A stretch of 21,638 nucleotides of DNA. Source: Bacteroidota bacterium (GTDB taxonomy: Bacteria; Bacteroidota; Bacteroidia; B-17B0; B-17BO). A model generated the notes under the pieces. The model saw only the letters and a list, made by a program, of their open reading frames with translations, did no database searches and had not been told where the DNA came from. The stretch is from NCBI GenBank assembly GCA_025356715.1, contig JANXRU010000318.1:1-21638 (forward strand), given 5' to 3'. How positions within the stretch are numbered: position 1 is the stretch's first letter; the number at the start of each line of letters is the position of its first letter. Positions 9,030-16,210 of the stretch are shown piece by piece. The position numbers and the translations under genes were made by a program.

Positions 9030-9296
9030 TGCAATATTTAGTTTAAACTTTCTTCAGATTTACTGTTGCCCAATTTTCAGTGTGCTGTTACCCATTTTGC
9101 ATTAACTAAATACTCTTCCGTTGTAAGTGACAGTAATTAGCTGTAGCAAAAATAATTTTTTTGTTTTATTTAATATTATACATTTATTTTAAAAAGTTAC
9201 ACAAATCATACATTTATCTAATTTAGATATTGTCTTTAATAAAAGTAATTGGATGGAAAATAAAGAAAAATGATACGATAACTAGTCTTATTGATA

Positions 9297-9337
9297 GTCA
9301 TGCTGAACTTGATTCATCATCTATTGAGGCCCTGATA
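9297..9337 (+). repeat. Degenerate Bacteroidota intergenic hairpin repeat
   Basis: The segment reads GTCATGCTGAACTTGATTCA and onwards to GAGGCCCTGATA. It resembles the intergenic palindromic sequence (GCTGAA-CTTGT-TTCAGC type) that I remember as common in Bacteroidota genomes. The first hairpin arm is imperfect here (TTCATC instead of TTCAGC). The family assignment is from memory and was not searched. Confidence 0.45.
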
Positions 9338-9408
9338 CCGGTAGTTATATAATTTACATTTGGTATAATTATAGTTTTTGTTTTACTATAATTTAATGAA
9401 GTTATAAT

Positions 9409-9444
9409 ATGTTGGAAATAACGATTGAGAGTAAGAGAATTTAG
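9409..9444 (+). pseudogene. Orphan duplicate of the methyltransferase gene tail
   Basis: Bases 9415-9438 are identical to 8162-8185. Read in the frame ATG at 9409 to TAG at 9442, the segment encodes MLEITIESKRI, nearly the same as the methyltransferase C-terminus (FEITIESKRL). An in-frame stop (9397) lies just upstream, so no larger homologous gene is attached. It is probably a leftover of a duplication or of a lost paralogue. Confidence 0.5.
9415..9438 (+). repeat. Direct repeat, copy 2
   Basis: This 24-base segment is identical to 8162-8185, the 3' end of the methyltransferase gene, 1253 bp downstream of it and on the other side of the outer-membrane protein gene. Confidence 0.85.
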
Positions 9445-9505
9445 GGAATTTATGTTTAAATTAATAAATTGATAATGCATATAATCACCACCACCACATG
9501 AATTA

Positions 9506-9709
9506 TTAATGCATACATACAACTCTTTTTTTCATTAAAATTAATAGAATGTTTTTTACAATCATAAAGCATACAATTATAGGGATAATAAATAAAAAGA
9601 AAATAAATCGCAAACCAGGGTTACACTTATCGCTTGGAAAAACACTATCAAGAATTAAAAAATAAAGAGTATAAAAAATGTATAACCCTATTGTTTTTAA
9701 TATAGCCAA
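9506..9709 (-). CDS. Possible small membrane protein
   Basis: This 67-residue reading frame would start at TTG 9709, because an in-frame TAG lies five codons further upstream. It has two hydrophobic segments (about residues 4-22 and 31-58) and a basic C-terminus (KKRVVCMH). It begins 35 bp after the obgE stop on the same strand, so it could be the last gene of that operon. I recognise no family, and the non-ATG start and AT-rich composition leave doubt that it is translated. Confidence 0.35.
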   Translation of the reverse strand: MAILKTIGLYIFYTLYFLILDSVFPSDKCNPGLRFIFFLFIIPIIVCFMIVKNILLILMKKRVVCMH

Positions 9710-9744
9710 CAGTGTTTCTTTCTACATAATAATCGCATTTTTCT

Positions 9745-10749
9745 TTAATTTAACTGCTTCCACAACATATCTTTCAATGGCATAATGTTGTAACCAGATT
9801 GCGCAGAGAAGAATATGTAAGGTATTTTGAATTTACCTTTCATACGTTTATTCAAATCTTTTTCAAGCTCATTAATTAATTCTTCGTCAATAGTGTCACA
9901 TTGAGAAATGCCCAAAATCCGCTGTTTATCCAATAACTCAGGATTATACTCTTTAAGTTCGTTTAATAAAATTTTATATTCTTCGTAGATGTTGGGACTT
10001 TGACAACTCACTATAAATAATAAAGAGGAGTTACGCTCAATATGTCGTAAGAAACGAGTCCCTAAACCTTTACCTTCACTAGCGCCTTCAATAATACCAG
10101 GGATATCAGCCATCACAAAACTTTTGTAATCGCGGTAACTTACAATCCCTAAATTAGGCGTTAATGTTGTAAACGCATAGTTAGCAATTTCAGGCTTAGC
10201 TGCCGAAACTACTGATAATAGGGTAGATTTGCCCGCATTAGGAAAACCAACTAAGCCAACATCTGCTAATACTTTTAATTCTAAAATTTTCCATTCCATT
10301 CTACCAGGTTCTCCCGGTTGCGAATAGCGAGGTGTTTGGTTGGTTGGCGATTTAAAATGCGCGTTTCCTAAGCCACCTCTTCCGCCAGGCACTAAAATAA
10401 ATTGCTGCCCTTCTTCTGTAATTTCACAAACTATTTCTCCAGTTTCTTCATCACGTGCAATGGTTCCTAAGGGAACGTCTAATATTTGATCTTCACCTTC
10501 TTTGCCAGATTTGTGCGAAGAGCCACCAGCACCGCCTTCTGATGCCTTAATGTGTTTACGGTATTTAAGATGGATGAGCGTCCAAAATTGTGTATTCCCA
10601 CGTAAAATAATATGTCCGCCACGTCCACCATCGCCTCCATCTGGTCCGCCATAAGCAGTTAAAATATCGCGATGTAAATGCGTAGAACCGCCGCCCCCTT
10701 TACCACTACGGCAACATATTTTTACGTAATCTACAAAATTATTATCCAC
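9745..10749 (-). CDS. obgE: GTPase Obg/CgtA
   Basis: This protein is 334 residues from GTG 10749. An in-frame ATG at 10794 would add 15 residues ([14 protein letters not shown]) that do not belong to the family, whose N-terminus normally reads [10 protein letters not shown]. Obg is an essential ribosome-associated GTPase acting in 50S assembly and stress control. The glycine-rich Obg fold spans about 5-158 ([29 protein letters not shown]). In the G domain, G1 is GFPNAGKST (168-176), G3 is DIPG (215-218) and G5 is SAQSG (315-319). G4, normally NKxD or similar, reads SQCD (282-285), with Gln in place of Lys. The short C-terminus without a TGS domain is usual for this phylum. It follows adk and hpt on the same strand. 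Confidence 0.94.
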   Translation of the reverse strand: MDNNFVDYVKICCRSGKGGGGSTHLHRDILTAYGGPDGGDGGRGGHIILRGNTQFWTLIHLKYRKHIKASEGGAGGSSHKSGKEGEDQILDVPLGTIARDEETGEIVCEITEEGQQFILVPGGRGGLGNAHFKSPTNQTPRYSQPGEPGRMEWKILELKVLADVGLVGFPNAGKSTLLSVVSAAKPEIANYAFTTLTPNLGIVSYRDYKSFVMADIPGIIEGASEGKGLGTRFLRHIERNSSLLFIVSCQSPNIYEEYKILLNELKEYNPELLDKQRILGISQCDTIDEELINELEKDLNKRMKGKFKIPYIFFSAQSGYNIMPLKDMLWKQLN

Positions 10750-10835
10750 GGTTCTTTTAAGTTTAGAGATGTAAGGCCAAAGACATAAGATCATTTATCT
10801 TACTTCTTTAATCCTTGTACTTGATACTAAATAAT

Positions 10836-11996
10836 TTATTTTTTCTTTTTAATTACTTTTTTTGCCACTACCTTTTTCTTTGCCACTACCTTCTTAGGCG
10901 TTGATTTTACTATCTTCTTAGGAGTAACCGTTTTTACTATTTTTTTAGTCACGCTTGGGCGTGATGCTTTTTTAATTGGTTTTTTTACAACTATTTTTTT
11001 TACCACTTTATTAGCTACCACTTTATTAGTAGTCGCTTTTTTGATTGTTTTTTTAGTTACGGCTTTTTTTACTAACTTCTTCGGAGTTACTTTTACAACT
11101 TTTTTCGGTGCAACTTTTTTAGTCGTTTTCTTTGCCACTGCCTTTTTCGCAACCGTTTTCTTTTTGATGACTGGGCTTGTTGAAGCTTTTTTAGTTACTA
11201 TTTTCTTTTTGGTTATAGGGGAAGTATTAGTCGCAGGCTTTTTAACAAGTATAATTTTTGCTTTGGGAGTTGCCGCTTTTTTGTTGTCTGTTTTTCTTAC
11301 TTCCGCTATATCATGTTTTAATTCTTCCGATATTTCGGTCGCTACTTCGAAATCGTTGATCGTTAAATCTAAATGTTCGATATCGTTTTCCAACATAGTT
11401 AACTCTATTTCCGCTTTTACAAACGTTATGCGTTCACATAATTCATGGAAAATACTATCAACACTACCTATTCCGTTAATTGAGTGGAATTTAGCTTGTT
11501 CTGAATAATATTTTTTAAGTGGTAAGGTTTTATTATTGTATTCGTTTACACGGTTTCTAATAACTTCTTCATTCTGATCATCAGGCCTACCTGATTCTTT
11601 ACCACGTAATAATAATCGTTTAACTAATTCTTCATTCACAACTTCAAGAGCTAACATGCCACAAATAGCCGTCCCCTTTTTTTGCAATAAATCATCCAAA
11701 GCCACTGCTTGAGCTTGCGTACGAGGAAATCCATCAAAAATAAATCCTTTAGCATGAGGTTCTGCATCAATTTTAGATTCAATCATACCAATTACAATAT
11801 CATCACCCACTAAATCACCTTTATCCATCAATTGTTTAGCTTCCATTCCTAAGGCTGTACCTCGTGCAATTTCACTACGTAAAATATCGCCAGTAGATAA
11901 ATGAGTTAAACCATATTTATTAATTAATTTTTGCGATTGCGTTCCCTTTCCTGCGCCTGGAGGGCCAAATAAAACGATGTTTAACATGTTTGTCAT
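10836..11996 (-). CDS. adk: Adenylate kinase with lysine-rich histone H1-like C-terminal tail
   Basis: This 386-residue protein is about twice the usual length. Residues 1-192 are a complete short-LID adenylate kinase (ATP + AMP to 2 ADP): P-loop GPPGAGKGTQ (11-20), LSTGDILR (33-40), FDGFPRT (87-93) and GRPDD (136-140). An acidic, probably helical linker covers about 193-232 (ENDIEHLDLTINDFEVATEISEELKHDIAEV as a whole). Residues about 234-386 are built of KK, AKK, TPKK and VVKK units; I count 57 lysines in the last 156 residues with almost no acidic residues. Such tails occur in histone H1-like nucleoid proteins and suggest nucleic-acid or ribosome binding. The reading frame is continuous, so this is not a frameshift. 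ATG 11987 (MLNIVLFGPPG) is an equally good or better start. Confidence 0.93.
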   Translation of the reverse strand: MTNMLNIVLFGPPGAGKGTQSQKLINKYGLTHLSTGDILRSEIARGTALGMEAKQLMDKGDLVGDDIVIGMIESKIDAEPHAKGFIFDGFPRTQAQAVALDDLLQKKGTAICGMLALEVVNEELVKRLLLRGKESGRPDDQNEEVIRNRVNEYNNKTLPLKKYYSEQAKFHSINGIGSVDSIFHELCERITFVKAEIELTMLENDIEHLDLTINDFEVATEISEELKHDIAEVRKTDNKKAATPKAKIILVKKPATNTSPITKKKIVTKKASTSPVIKKKTVAKKAVAKKTTKKVAPKKVVKVTPKKLVKKAVTKKTIKKATTNKVVANKVVKKIVVKKPIKKASRPSVTKKIVKTVTPKKIVKSTPKKVVAKKKVVAKKVIKKKK

Positions 11997-12049
11997 GATG
12001 AGTTTAGTTTAGTTTTAAATGTTTATTTAATATATGATTGTGGTTATTA

Positions 12050-12586
12050 TTATTTTTCAAGAACAAAAATATCTTTCATGTTTCTTCCTAATCCATCATA
12101 ATCTAATCCGTAGCCAATAACAAAATCATTTGGAATTTCCATTCCTACATAATCAACTTTGATGGTTTTGGTATAAGCTTCTGGCTTTAATAAAAAGGAG
12201 GCTACTTTAATTTGCTTTACTTCTTTTTTAGTCAATAAGGTTACTAATTTTTCAAGCGTAATACCTGTATCTACAATATCCTCAACTACTACTACTGTTC
12301 GTCCTTTTATCTCTTCCGTTAAACCAATCATTTCTGTAACAGTGCCTGTACTACTTGTGCCGTGGTATGACGCTAATTTGATAAATGAGATTTCGCAAGG
12401 AATAGTTACTTCTTTTAGCAAATCAGCTGCAAACATAAATGAGCCATTAAGTATTACTAAAAACAAAGGCATCTCATCAGATAAATCTGAATTAATTTTT
12501 TTCGCCATCGCTTTTACACTTTCTAAAATTTTATCAGAAGTGATGTATGGTATAAATGATTTGTCTTTTAAGATAACGCGTTGCAT
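12050..12586 (-). CDS. hpt: Hypoxanthine phosphoribosyltransferase
   Basis: This 178-residue cytosolic purine-salvage enzyme makes IMP (and usually GMP) from hypoxanthine or guanine and PRPP. The PRPP loop VVVVEDIVDTGIT spans 98-110. The flexible loop contains SYHGTSSTG (73-81), and the purine-binding end is PNDFVIGYGLDYDGLGRN (152-169). Length and domain order are normal. The start is ATG 12586. It lies 53 bp upstream of adk on the same strand, so the two purine-nucleotide genes and obgE probably form one operon. A possible promoter is seen just upstream. Confidence 0.95.
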   Translation of the reverse strand: MQRVILKDKSFIPYITSDKILESVKAMAKKINSDLSDEMPLFLVILNGSFMFAADLLKEVTIPCEISFIKLASYHGTSSTGTVTEMIGLTEEIKGRTVVVVEDIVDTGITLEKLVTLLTKKEVKQIKVASFLLKPEAYTKTIKVDYVGMEIPNDFVIGYGLDYDGLGRNMKDIFVLEK

Positions 12587-12602
12587 AGTTTTTAATAAAA
12601 AG

Positions 12603-12630
12603 TAAATATAGCAACAATTTTTTGAGCAAA
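12603..12630 (-). promoter_or_regulatory. Possible promoter of hpt-adk-obgE
   Basis: On the minus strand TATATTTA (12603-12610) is one mismatch from TAnnTTTG. A TTTG (12627-12630) lies 16 bp upstream of it, or a TTG lies 22 bp upstream. Transcription would start about 10 bp before the hpt ATG. The spacing is not ideal. Confidence 0.3.
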
Positions 12631-12719
12631 ATCAACCTTTTTAAAAGAAAATTCTGAAAACAAAAAAGAAAGTTTTAATCATCAATTCAAAAAAAACGAA
12701 GCGATTTAATTATAATGAT

Positions 12720-12743
12720 GGGCTGCATGATCACATACAGCCC
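12720..12743 (-). terminator. Possible weak terminator after the DUF4349 gene
   Basis: A hairpin GGGCTG (12720-12725) with CAGCCC (12738-12743), with three further inner pairs after one mismatch, lies 15 bp past the DUF4349 stop codon. There is no good T-run on the minus strand, so termination is uncertain. Confidence 0.4.
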
Positions 12744-12758
12744 TTATCGACATTGGTT

Positions 12759-13712
12759 TTATTGAGAAACCCATTTGCGTTTCATTATAAATTTCATAAC
12801 AAATATAAAACCTATAATTAATAAGACGATTGGCCATAATCGAATAAAAAACAAGATAATGGCTCCAAAAACCGAACCGCCATCCTTCAATGCACTTTGT
12901 AATTGTGAACGAAAGCTTGGTTGAAATGGTTCAATTGGTAGTGCATACGCGTATGTTTCGCTTTTGGTCATTTCTTTTTGATAGATGCTGATAGAGACTA
13001 TACTATAAGCAATATCATGTTTAAGTTCTTGTGCATTTAATTTCACATCATCCGTAGTAGCCTGTTTTGCGTATAAATTATCTTCTGCTTCAATGGTTGT
13101 GTTTAATTTTTTTCCTTTTTCATCAATAGCTTTTTCCATTCTTTTTTGATGGTTAACAAAACGCTGTTGCCACAAATCAGCTCCCGACAGCTGTTTGGTA
13201 ACATCATCCGCTTTTACAGTTCGATAATCTAAGTAATCAATTAACACCGCTATTTCGTTAAGAGTTTTGTTTAACTCATCATTTGGCACTCTAATATTAA
13301 TATTGCTATGCACGGTATAATTTTTTAGCTCTCGCATGCTATCATTACTTATTCTAATGTCACTTTTGTAATTAACCGTACTTTGTAAATCAGAGTTAGT
13401 CACGTAACCATCGTGCTCGCTCACTATACGCTCAATATCGAAGGTGGCATTTTTAACATCCTTTACTTTAAAAAGCAAATCGGCTTTACGAACAAAAGCT
13501 CTCGAACTATCTTTTTTTACTGTCGTTAATGTAGGCTTTTCTTGTTCGAATTTATTCTGCGTTGAATTAATAGAAACTGAATCTGAATTCGCTTTGGCGT
13601 AAGCTTCTTGATAGGCTTTTTCTTCGACTGATGGGCCACAAGCAATTAATAAAATGTTTGTACTTAAAACAATACCTGAAAGTTTTAAGAAATAGATGGT
13701 TGAGTTTTTCAT
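12759..13712 (-). CDS. DUF4349 lipoprotein with C-terminal membrane anchor
   Basis: This 317-residue protein has a lipoprotein signal peptide: a hydrophobic stretch ending in the lipobox LIAC with the lipidated Cys25, followed by GPSVEEKAYQEAYAK. The DUF4349 domain covers about 73-310: RKADLLFKVKDVKNATFDIERIVSEHDGYVTNSDLQS, then a long paired-helix region around the SGADLWQQR segment, and ISIYQKE. A membrane segment at about 286-308 (IRLWPIVLLIIGFIFVMKF) is followed by a basic tail. The family role is unknown; members sit in the cell envelope. It is divergent from the GbsR-like regulator, and the operator-like palindrome lies in the shared region, so it could also be controlled by it. Confidence 0.85.
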   Translation of the reverse strand: MKNSTIYFLKLSGIVLSTNILLIACGPSVEEKAYQEAYAKANSDSVSINSTQNKFEQEKPTLTTVKKDSSRAFVRKADLLFKVKDVKNATFDIERIVSEHDGYVTNSDLQSTVNYKSDIRISNDSMRELKNYTVHSNINIRVPNDELNKTLNEIAVLIDYLDYRTVKADDVTKQLSGADLWQQRFVNHQKRMEKAIDEKGKKLNTTIEAEDNLYAKQATTDDVKLNAQELKHDIAYSIVSISIYQKEMTKSETYAYALPIEPFQPSFRSQLQSALKDGGSVFGAIILFFIRLWPIVLLIIGFIFVMKFIMKRKWVSQ

Positions 13713-13801
13713 GGAGGTTGGTTTTTTTATTGATACCCGACCTAATTATTTTGTAACCTTTTTAAAACGTTAAGTTTGGTTAATTTTTATACATTTTAAA
13801 A

Positions 13802-13829
13802 TAAACTTTCATTTTTTATTGAAAGTTTA
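13802..13829. promoter_or_regulatory. Operator-like inverted repeat upstream of the GbsR/MarR-like regulator
   Basis: A perfect 10-bp inverted repeat, TAAACTTTCA (13802-13811) with TGAAAGTTTA (13820-13829), has an 8-bp spacer. It covers the -33 TTG of the regulator's promoter, the right place for autorepression. The core TTTCA-N8-TGAAA (13807-13824) recurs at 14411-14428. Confidence 0.6.
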
Positions 13830-13848
13830 AAAACAAGTTGTATGTTTG
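13819..13848 (+). promoter_or_regulatory. Bacteroidota promoter of the GbsR/MarR-like regulator
   Basis: A -33 TTG (13819-13821), a 19-bp spacer and an exact -7 TATGTTTG (13841-13848) match the phylum consensus. The predicted start of transcription is about 13855, giving a leader of about 11 nt before the ATG at 13866. The -33 box sits in the operator-like palindrome. Confidence 0.6.
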
Positions 13849-13865
13849 TACCATAATTCAATTAC

Positions 13866-14372
13866 ATGAACTACACCGAAGGAAAAGATAAATTTATACA
13901 AACATGGGGAACCCTTGGGAGTAGCTGGGGAATTAGCAGAACAATGGCGCAAGTACATGCTTTATTGTTGATTAGTCCAGATGCGCTAACGACGGAAGAC
14001 GTGATGGAAGATTTAAAAATATCTCGTGGTAACGCCAACATGAATTTACGCGACTTGATGGACTGGGGCTTAATATCCAAGCAATTAGTTGCAGGCGAAC
14101 GGAAAGAATATTTTGTAGCTGAAAAAGATATTTGGAAAGTAGCTAAACAAATTATTAAAGAACGACGTAAACGCGAAATAGAACCCGTGTTAGCAGTGTT
14201 AGAAGAATTAAAAAAAGTAAAAGGCGAAAAAAACGATAAGCATCACAAAGCCTTTGTAGAGGCGGTTTCAAACATAGAAGCTGTAGTTGAGAAAACAGAT
14301 TTTGCATTAGACAAAGCTGTGAAGCTTGATGAGAATGCATTTGTTGGGATGCTCTTTAAATTATTTAAGTAA
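13866..14372 (+). CDS. GbsR/MarR-family transcriptional regulator
   Basis: This 168-residue DNA-binding protein has a winged helix-turn-helix at about residues 10-85: FIQTWGTLGSSWGISRTMAQVHALLLIS, LTTEDVMEDL, recognition helix SRGNANMNLRDLMDWGLI (53-70), then the wing around GERKEYFVAE (77-86). A long charged helical region (about 87-145) probably forms the dimer interface. This matches the GbsR-like branch of MarR regulators. The effector is unknown. Two near-identical inverted repeats, one over its own promoter and one before the next gene, suggest that it represses itself and the downstream membrane-protein genes. That role is inferred from position only. A terminator follows the gene. Confidence 0.88.
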   Translation: MNYTEGKDKFIQTWGTLGSSWGISRTMAQVHALLLISPDALTTEDVMEDLKISRGNANMNLRDLMDWGLISKQLVAGERKEYFVAEKDIWKVAKQIIKERRKREIEPVLAVLEELKKVKGEKNDKHHKAFVEAVSNIEAVVEKTDFALDKAVKLDENAFVGMLFKLFK

Positions 14373-14378
14373 CAACTG

Positions 14379-14403
14379 AAAATAGCTTTGGCTATTTTTT
14401 TAA
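14379..14403 (+). terminator. Intrinsic terminator after the regulator gene
   Basis: An 8-bp stem AAAATAGC/GCTATTTT (14379-14386 with 14391-14398) with loop TTTG is followed by a T-run. It separates the regulator transcript from the membrane genes, which then need their own promoter. Confidence 0.75.
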
Positions 14404-14410
14404 AATAATA

Positions 14411-14434
14411 TTTCAATAATTATTGAAAGTTTAA
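14411..14434. promoter_or_regulatory. Second operator-like palindrome upstream of the membrane-protein genes
   Basis: The 18-bp sequence 14411-14428, TTTCAATAATTATTGAAA, is a perfect palindrome. The 15 bases 14420-14434 (TTATTGAAAGTTTAA) are identical to 13816-13830 in the regulator's promoter. It ends 25 bp before the ATG at 14454, where it would cover or abut the promoter. No clear -7 box could be assigned. Confidence 0.6.
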
Positions 14435-14453
14435 TAACTTAAAATTAGAAATC

Positions 14454-14837
14454 ATGAACACAACCATCAATTTTAAACAAATTAAAAATTACTTGTTAAT
14501 AGCAGTTTCGGTAGGATTGTTATTTTCTGTATTCAAGGTACTATTTGCATTTGTAGGCTATCTGCAATTTTTTGTAGGTGTAGCGCAAGTTTTCATCGCA
14601 CTGCTTAAAGCCATCATTATTTACGCTAAACACGGTTCGGTTCCTTTACCCTTAAAATACTATTGGATAACCGTAGGTATTTATTTTGTAATGATGGCAC
14701 TTGGCGGTTATGCTTTCAATTGGTTGAATTATTCTAATGATATAACATCAACCATTTGCTTGTTTTATTTAGGTGTAGCGTGGGGCATAGCTGTTTATCA
14801 TTTTAAACATGTTTTATTTTTAAAACTAAATAGTTAG
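14454..14837 (+). CDS. Small four-helix membrane protein, unknown
   Basis: This 127-residue protein is almost wholly hydrophobic, with about four membrane segments (near 13-33, 36-56, 68-88 and 98-117). The loops are short and basic (KHGSVPLPLKYY). It has no signal peptide and no motif that I recognise. It is the first gene after the palindromic operator, and its start has the context AGAAATCATGAA shared with two later genes of the cluster. It is 50 bp from the next gene on the same strand. Confidence 0.75.
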   Translation: MNTTINFKQIKNYLLIAVSVGLLFSVFKVLFAFVGYLQFFVGVAQVFIALLKAIIIYAKHGSVPLPLKYYWITVGIYFVMMALGGYAFNWLNYSNDITSTICLFYLGVAWGIAVYHFKHVLFLKLNS

Positions 14838-14887
14838 GCACAGATTGGATTAAGGTTAATAAATAAAATCATTTAAAAATTAAAGCT

Positions 14888-15358
14888 ATGATTTTTGCTA
14901 AAATAAACTATCAAGAATTTACAAATGCATTAATGTGTAAAATTGGATTTATACTATTTGTCGCATGTTTCACATCAACCATACTGCTATTCTATTCTAA
15001 TTTATTAATTCCCCTAATACCTCCTTCACATTTATTAAGAGAATATTTTATCTGCTTTGGCCAAATTATTTTTCAAGGTGTATTACTTTTTTTTATAAAG
15101 GCGAAAAAGGAATTAATTTTAGAATATATCGTAAATATGATGATGGTTTCATTATTAGGAGCCCTGTTTCTTCTTCCAGCATTTATTGGCTATTTCTTTA
15201 ATATTAAATTTCCATTTGGATATTTGATTTACTTTTTTTTAGTAGTATCATTTATGTTTTTTAATCATAAGAAGAGAATTAAAAAGTTATACGCTCCAGC
15301 TTGGTTAACTTACACTTGGGTACTATATCGTTGCTTAATTTTACTAATACTATTTTAA
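14888..15358 (+). CDS. Small integral membrane protein, unknown
   Basis: This 156-residue protein has about four or five membrane segments (near 17-40, 50-68, 80-100, 106-125 and 138-156) and a basic loop FNHKKRIKK (124-132). It has no recognisable domain. The start ATG at 14888 is preceded by an A-rich sequence. Its stop codon lies two bases before the next start codon, so the two genes are probably translated together. Confidence 0.7.
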   Translation: MIFAKINYQEFTNALMCKIGFILFVACFTSTILLFYSNLLIPLIPPSHLLREYFICFGQIIFQGVLLFFIKAKKELILEYIVNMMMVSLLGALFLLPAFIGYFFNIKFPFGYLIYFFLVVSFMFFNHKKRIKKLYAPAWLTYTWVLYRCLILLILF

Positions 15359-15360
15359 TC

Positions 15361-15720
15361 ATGTACACCATTGTCGCTTATATCATTTATTTAGCATTTA
15401 GTTTACTAACGGTTTTAGTTGTAGGCAATTTGCTACATCGTAATGGCGATGCATTTTTATTTGCCGAGTGCCCCGATAAAGAACTCAGCCACAGCGCTAA
15501 TAATTTTTTATACATCGGTTATTGTTTAGTTAATACAGGCTTTGCATTTTACTTTTTAAATTCCAAAAATAAAATCACTACTTGCTCTCAAGTTGTTGAA
15601 TTCATAGCAACTTCAGAAGGCATTATTTTTTTATCCTTAGGTATGATGCATGTGTTTAATGTACTATTTGCTCCCCGAATATTATCGTTCTTTTTGTCAA
15701 GAAAATCAATTAAGTATTAA
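15361..15720 (+). CDS. Small membrane protein, LHRN paralogue 1
   Basis: This 119-residue protein starts at ATG 15361, two bases after the previous stop codon. A TTG at 15301 would start inside the previous gene and add residues not found in the paralogue, so it is rejected. There are about three membrane segments (near 4-23, 47-66 and 86-106). It shares a layout with the next gene: a first helix ending in NLLHRNGDAFLF (23-34), then an NNFLYIGYCLVNTGFAF segment, and a C-terminal helix. The conserved histidine and arginine would sit at the membrane surface. I know of no function. Confidence 0.72.
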   Translation: MYTIVAYIIYLAFSLLTVLVVGNLLHRNGDAFLFAECPDKELSHSANNFLYIGYCLVNTGFAFYFLNSKNKITTCSQVVEFIATSEGIIFLSLGMMHVFNVLFAPRILSFFLSRKSIKY

Positions 15721-15738
15721 TTTTAAAACTAAGAAATC

Positions 15739-16158
15739 ATGAATTACAACATCATCGCTTACAGCATTTACATTCCGGTAACCATTACTTTAAGTATTTG
15801 GATTGCTAAAAATTTACATCGCAACACCAAAGCTTTTTTGTTAGGGCGATTTCATCACAACGAATCCATTGCCATATCAACAAATAATTTAATTCAAACT
15901 GGCTTTTATTTAATAGCTTTTGGTTATTCGTTTATGAATATGAGTGTTCGGTCTAACGGGCATTTTAATAATTTTCAGCAATATGTGTATGATCCATTAG
16001 CATCCTCTCAGCAAACTATTGAGGAATTATCAATAAAATTAGGTAGTTTCACGTTAATCCTCGGATTATTATTGTTTGCTAATTTCTTTATTATGTTAAT
16101 TATTCAAAAGCCTAAAAAAGTAAACCAACAAACTACATTTGATATTACCGAGCATTAG
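15739..16158 (+). CDS. Small membrane protein, LHRN paralogue 2
   Basis: This 139-residue protein resembles the one before it: IIAYSIYIPV, NLHRNTKAFLL (25-35), TNNLIQTGFYLIAFGYSF, and a C-terminal membrane helix followed by a polar tail (KPKKVNQQTTFDITEH). It has a longer loop (about 70-95) than its paralogue. The tandem arrangement with an 18-bp gap points to local gene duplication. The start has the context AGAAATCATGAA. No known family is recognised. It is followed by 290 bp without a gene. Confidence 0.75.
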   Translation: MNYNIIAYSIYIPVTITLSIWIAKNLHRNTKAFLLGRFHHNESIAISTNNLIQTGFYLIAFGYSFMNMSVRSNGHFNNFQQYVYDPLASSQQTIEELSIKLGSFTLILGLLLFANFFIMLIIQKPKKVNQQTTFDITEH

Positions 16159-16210
16159 TTGTTATAGATGTATAGATTTTTAATCATATTTTTTGGCTGT
16201 TTGGGTAATT

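Larger units (their letters stand above)
9030..9505. other. Gene-poor region with repeat remnants
   Basis: This AT-rich stretch of about 475 bp has no convincing gene. It holds the presumed upstream region of the outer-membrane protein gene (no consensus promoter found), a degenerate intergenic repeat (9297-9337) and the orphan copy of the methyltransferase tail (9415-9438). Confidence 0.6.

Noticed and set aside
9298..9522. Minus-strand reading frame of 74 codons in the gene-poor region
   Set aside because: It runs across the degenerate repeat and the duplicated gene tail, shows no domain and has low-complexity Asn/Ile/Thr content from AT-rich DNA.
11041..11508. Plus-strand reading frame of 155 codons opposite the adk tail
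   Set aside because: It is the complement of the lysine-rich repeat of adk; its Phe/Val/Ala-rich composition (F, FF runs) is simply the reverse of AAA/AAG codons.
13713..13865. Promoter for the DUF4349 gene on the minus strand
   Set aside because: No TAnnTTTG-like element was found on the minus strand within this region, so no coordinate is given although a promoter must exist.
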